Assembly (NCBI RefSeq): GCF_014905415.1
Contig: NZ_BNEO01000001.1
Span: forward strand, 1,116,001 to 1,180,000
DNA length: 64,000 nucleotides
Source of the DNA: Virgibacillus salexigens
GTDB lineage: Bacteria; Bacillota; Bacilli; Bacillales; Amphibacillaceae
Direction: 5' to 3'
The notes beneath the pieces are model-generated. The model was given only the letters and a program-made list of their open reading frames with translations. It searched no databases and had not been told where the DNA came from. How positions within the stretch are numbered: position 1 is the first letter of the stretch; every line of letters begins with the position of its first letter. Positions 63,260-64,000 of this stretch are shown here, in pieces. The position numbers and the translations under genes are program-made.

Positions 63260-64000
63260 ATGTTAGTAAAATTGACTATTTCTAGTATGCGAAAGATGTT
63301 TAAAGATTATTTAGTATTATTATTTGGACTTACGATATCCATTGCGATTTTCTATATGTTTCAGACACTTGCACAGAATAAAGCCTTTATCGAATCGAAT
63401 GCAATGATTAGTTCGGTTGTGTTTATCTTTCATGTAGGGTCGGTGATCTTAGGGTTTATCACGATATTCTATATTTTCTACGCAACTTCTTTTATTCAAA
63501 CATTGAGACAAAAAGAAATGGCTATGTATATGACCTTAGGTGCAAAAAAAGGAAAAATTACGCAATTAATGTTTTTTGAAACATTTTTTATTGGTGTTAT
63601 TTCCCTTGTTGTAGGAATTTTCCTAGGCATTGGATTGGCCGTTGGAATTGCTGAATTGTTTATGTGGCAATTAGATTTTCAAGGGGAGGGATTTAAAGCA
63701 ATCTATCCTTCTTCTATTCTTACAACAGTTATTTTCTATATTGTATTATTCTTGCTTACCTCACTTGTCAATGCATGGCAAATTGGTAGAAAAAATGTAT
63801 TAGATTTATTAAAAGCTGAACAAAAACAAGATATTGTAAAAACAAACGGTATCAAGACGTTCATCGGTGCACTCTTAGCCATCATTCTAATCGGAATCGG
63901 CTACTACGCCATGACGGAAATAGAAAAACTGCAACAATTTGGGGTGATCCTGGCAACCGTTACGATTATACCCGGCACCTATTTTATATTCATTTCTCTT
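63260..64000 (+). CDS. Bce-type ABC transporter permease (FtsX-like), truncated by window end
   Basis: The first 247 codons start MLVKLTISSMRKMFKDYLVL and continue with a helix LFGLTISIAIFYMFQTLA. This is the start of BceB/YtsD-type permeases, whose long extracellular loop and ten helices would follow. The FtsX-type block KEMAMYMTLGAKKGKITQLM is present near 95-115. AAGTAGGTGATAAG precedes the ATG. The gene runs past the right edge; its partner ATPase is 15 bases upstream. Confidence 0.9.
   Translation, partial: MLVKLTISSMRKMFKDYLVLLFGLTISIAIFYMFQTLAQNKAFIESNAMISSVVFIFHVGSVILGFITIFYIFYATSFIQTLRQKEMAMYMTLGAKKGKITQLMFFETFFIGVISLVVGIFLGIGLAVGIAELFMWQLDFQGEGFKAIYPSSILTTVIFYIVLFLLTSLVNAWQIGRKNVLDLLKAEQKQDIVKTNGIKTFIGALLAIILIGIGYYAMTEIEKLQQFGVILATVTIIPGTYFIFISL

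Overview
The window is chromosomal DNA from a low-GC Gram-positive bacterium of the family Bacillaceae, most like the Oceanobacillus/Virgibacillus branch. The evidence is AT-rich sequence, strong GGAGG-type ribosome binding sites, CodY-like boxes, an S-box (SAM-I) and a yybP-ykoY (manganese) riboswitch. Many genes match the Bacillus subtilis set: ku/ligD, yugO, tcyP, ykoY, pgcA, recQ, ampS, ykhA, cls, ypmR-ypmS, ykpA, yocH, oppABCDF, yugJ, ywqA. No rRNA, tRNA, prophage, intact insertion sequence or CRISPR array was seen. Most of the window is core chromosome.

Layout. 1-12.4 kb: a membrane acyltransferase (partial), divergent ku and ligD (non-homologous end joining), a K+ channel, a cystine importer with a leader hairpin, an OsmC protein, a DUF2294 protein, a 55-aa protein, a manganese-riboswitch-controlled TerC protein, phosphoglucomutase and an AI-2E-family protein. 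12.4-20 kb: a GNAT acetyltransferase translationally coupled to a 52-aa ORF, a small coiled-coil gene, a relic that looks like an internally deleted IS1182 element, a CPA1-type antiporter, BrnQ behind a CodY-like box, and a RecQ helicase whose C-terminal HTH is split off by a frameshift.

20-34 kb: aminopeptidase, HxlR regulator, alanine/Na+ symporter, acyl-CoA thioesterase, cardiolipin synthase, methionine gamma-lyase, a putative secreted HNH-nuclease toxin with a SUKH-family immunity gene, RarD, an S-box-controlled homocysteine synthase with an extra CoA-binding-like domain, and ypmR-ypmS. 34-47 kb: a permuted-papain-like protein, an ABC-F protein, a frameshifted small membrane gene, the threonine dehydrogenase/KBL pair, a 43-aa membrane peptide gene, a LysM-3D wall protein and the oppABCDF operon.

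47-64 kb: a DUF1002 protein, an MFS transporter with an unusual start, a DUF1450 protein, RidA plus an iron alcohol dehydrogenase, a lysozyme-like protein, a TAXI-type TRAP transporter divergent from a serine hydrolase/regulator operon, a SWIM-SNF2 helicase, and a Bce-type ABC transporter cut by the window end.

The best candidates for something new are the secreted HNH toxin/SUKH pair at 27.2-28.8 kb, the near-identical divergent promoters (one holding a CodY-like box) linking the TAXI transporter to the serine hydrolase/regulator operon, and a palindrome shared by the Bce-type transporter and the 43-aa peptide gene, which may define a small cell-envelope regulon.
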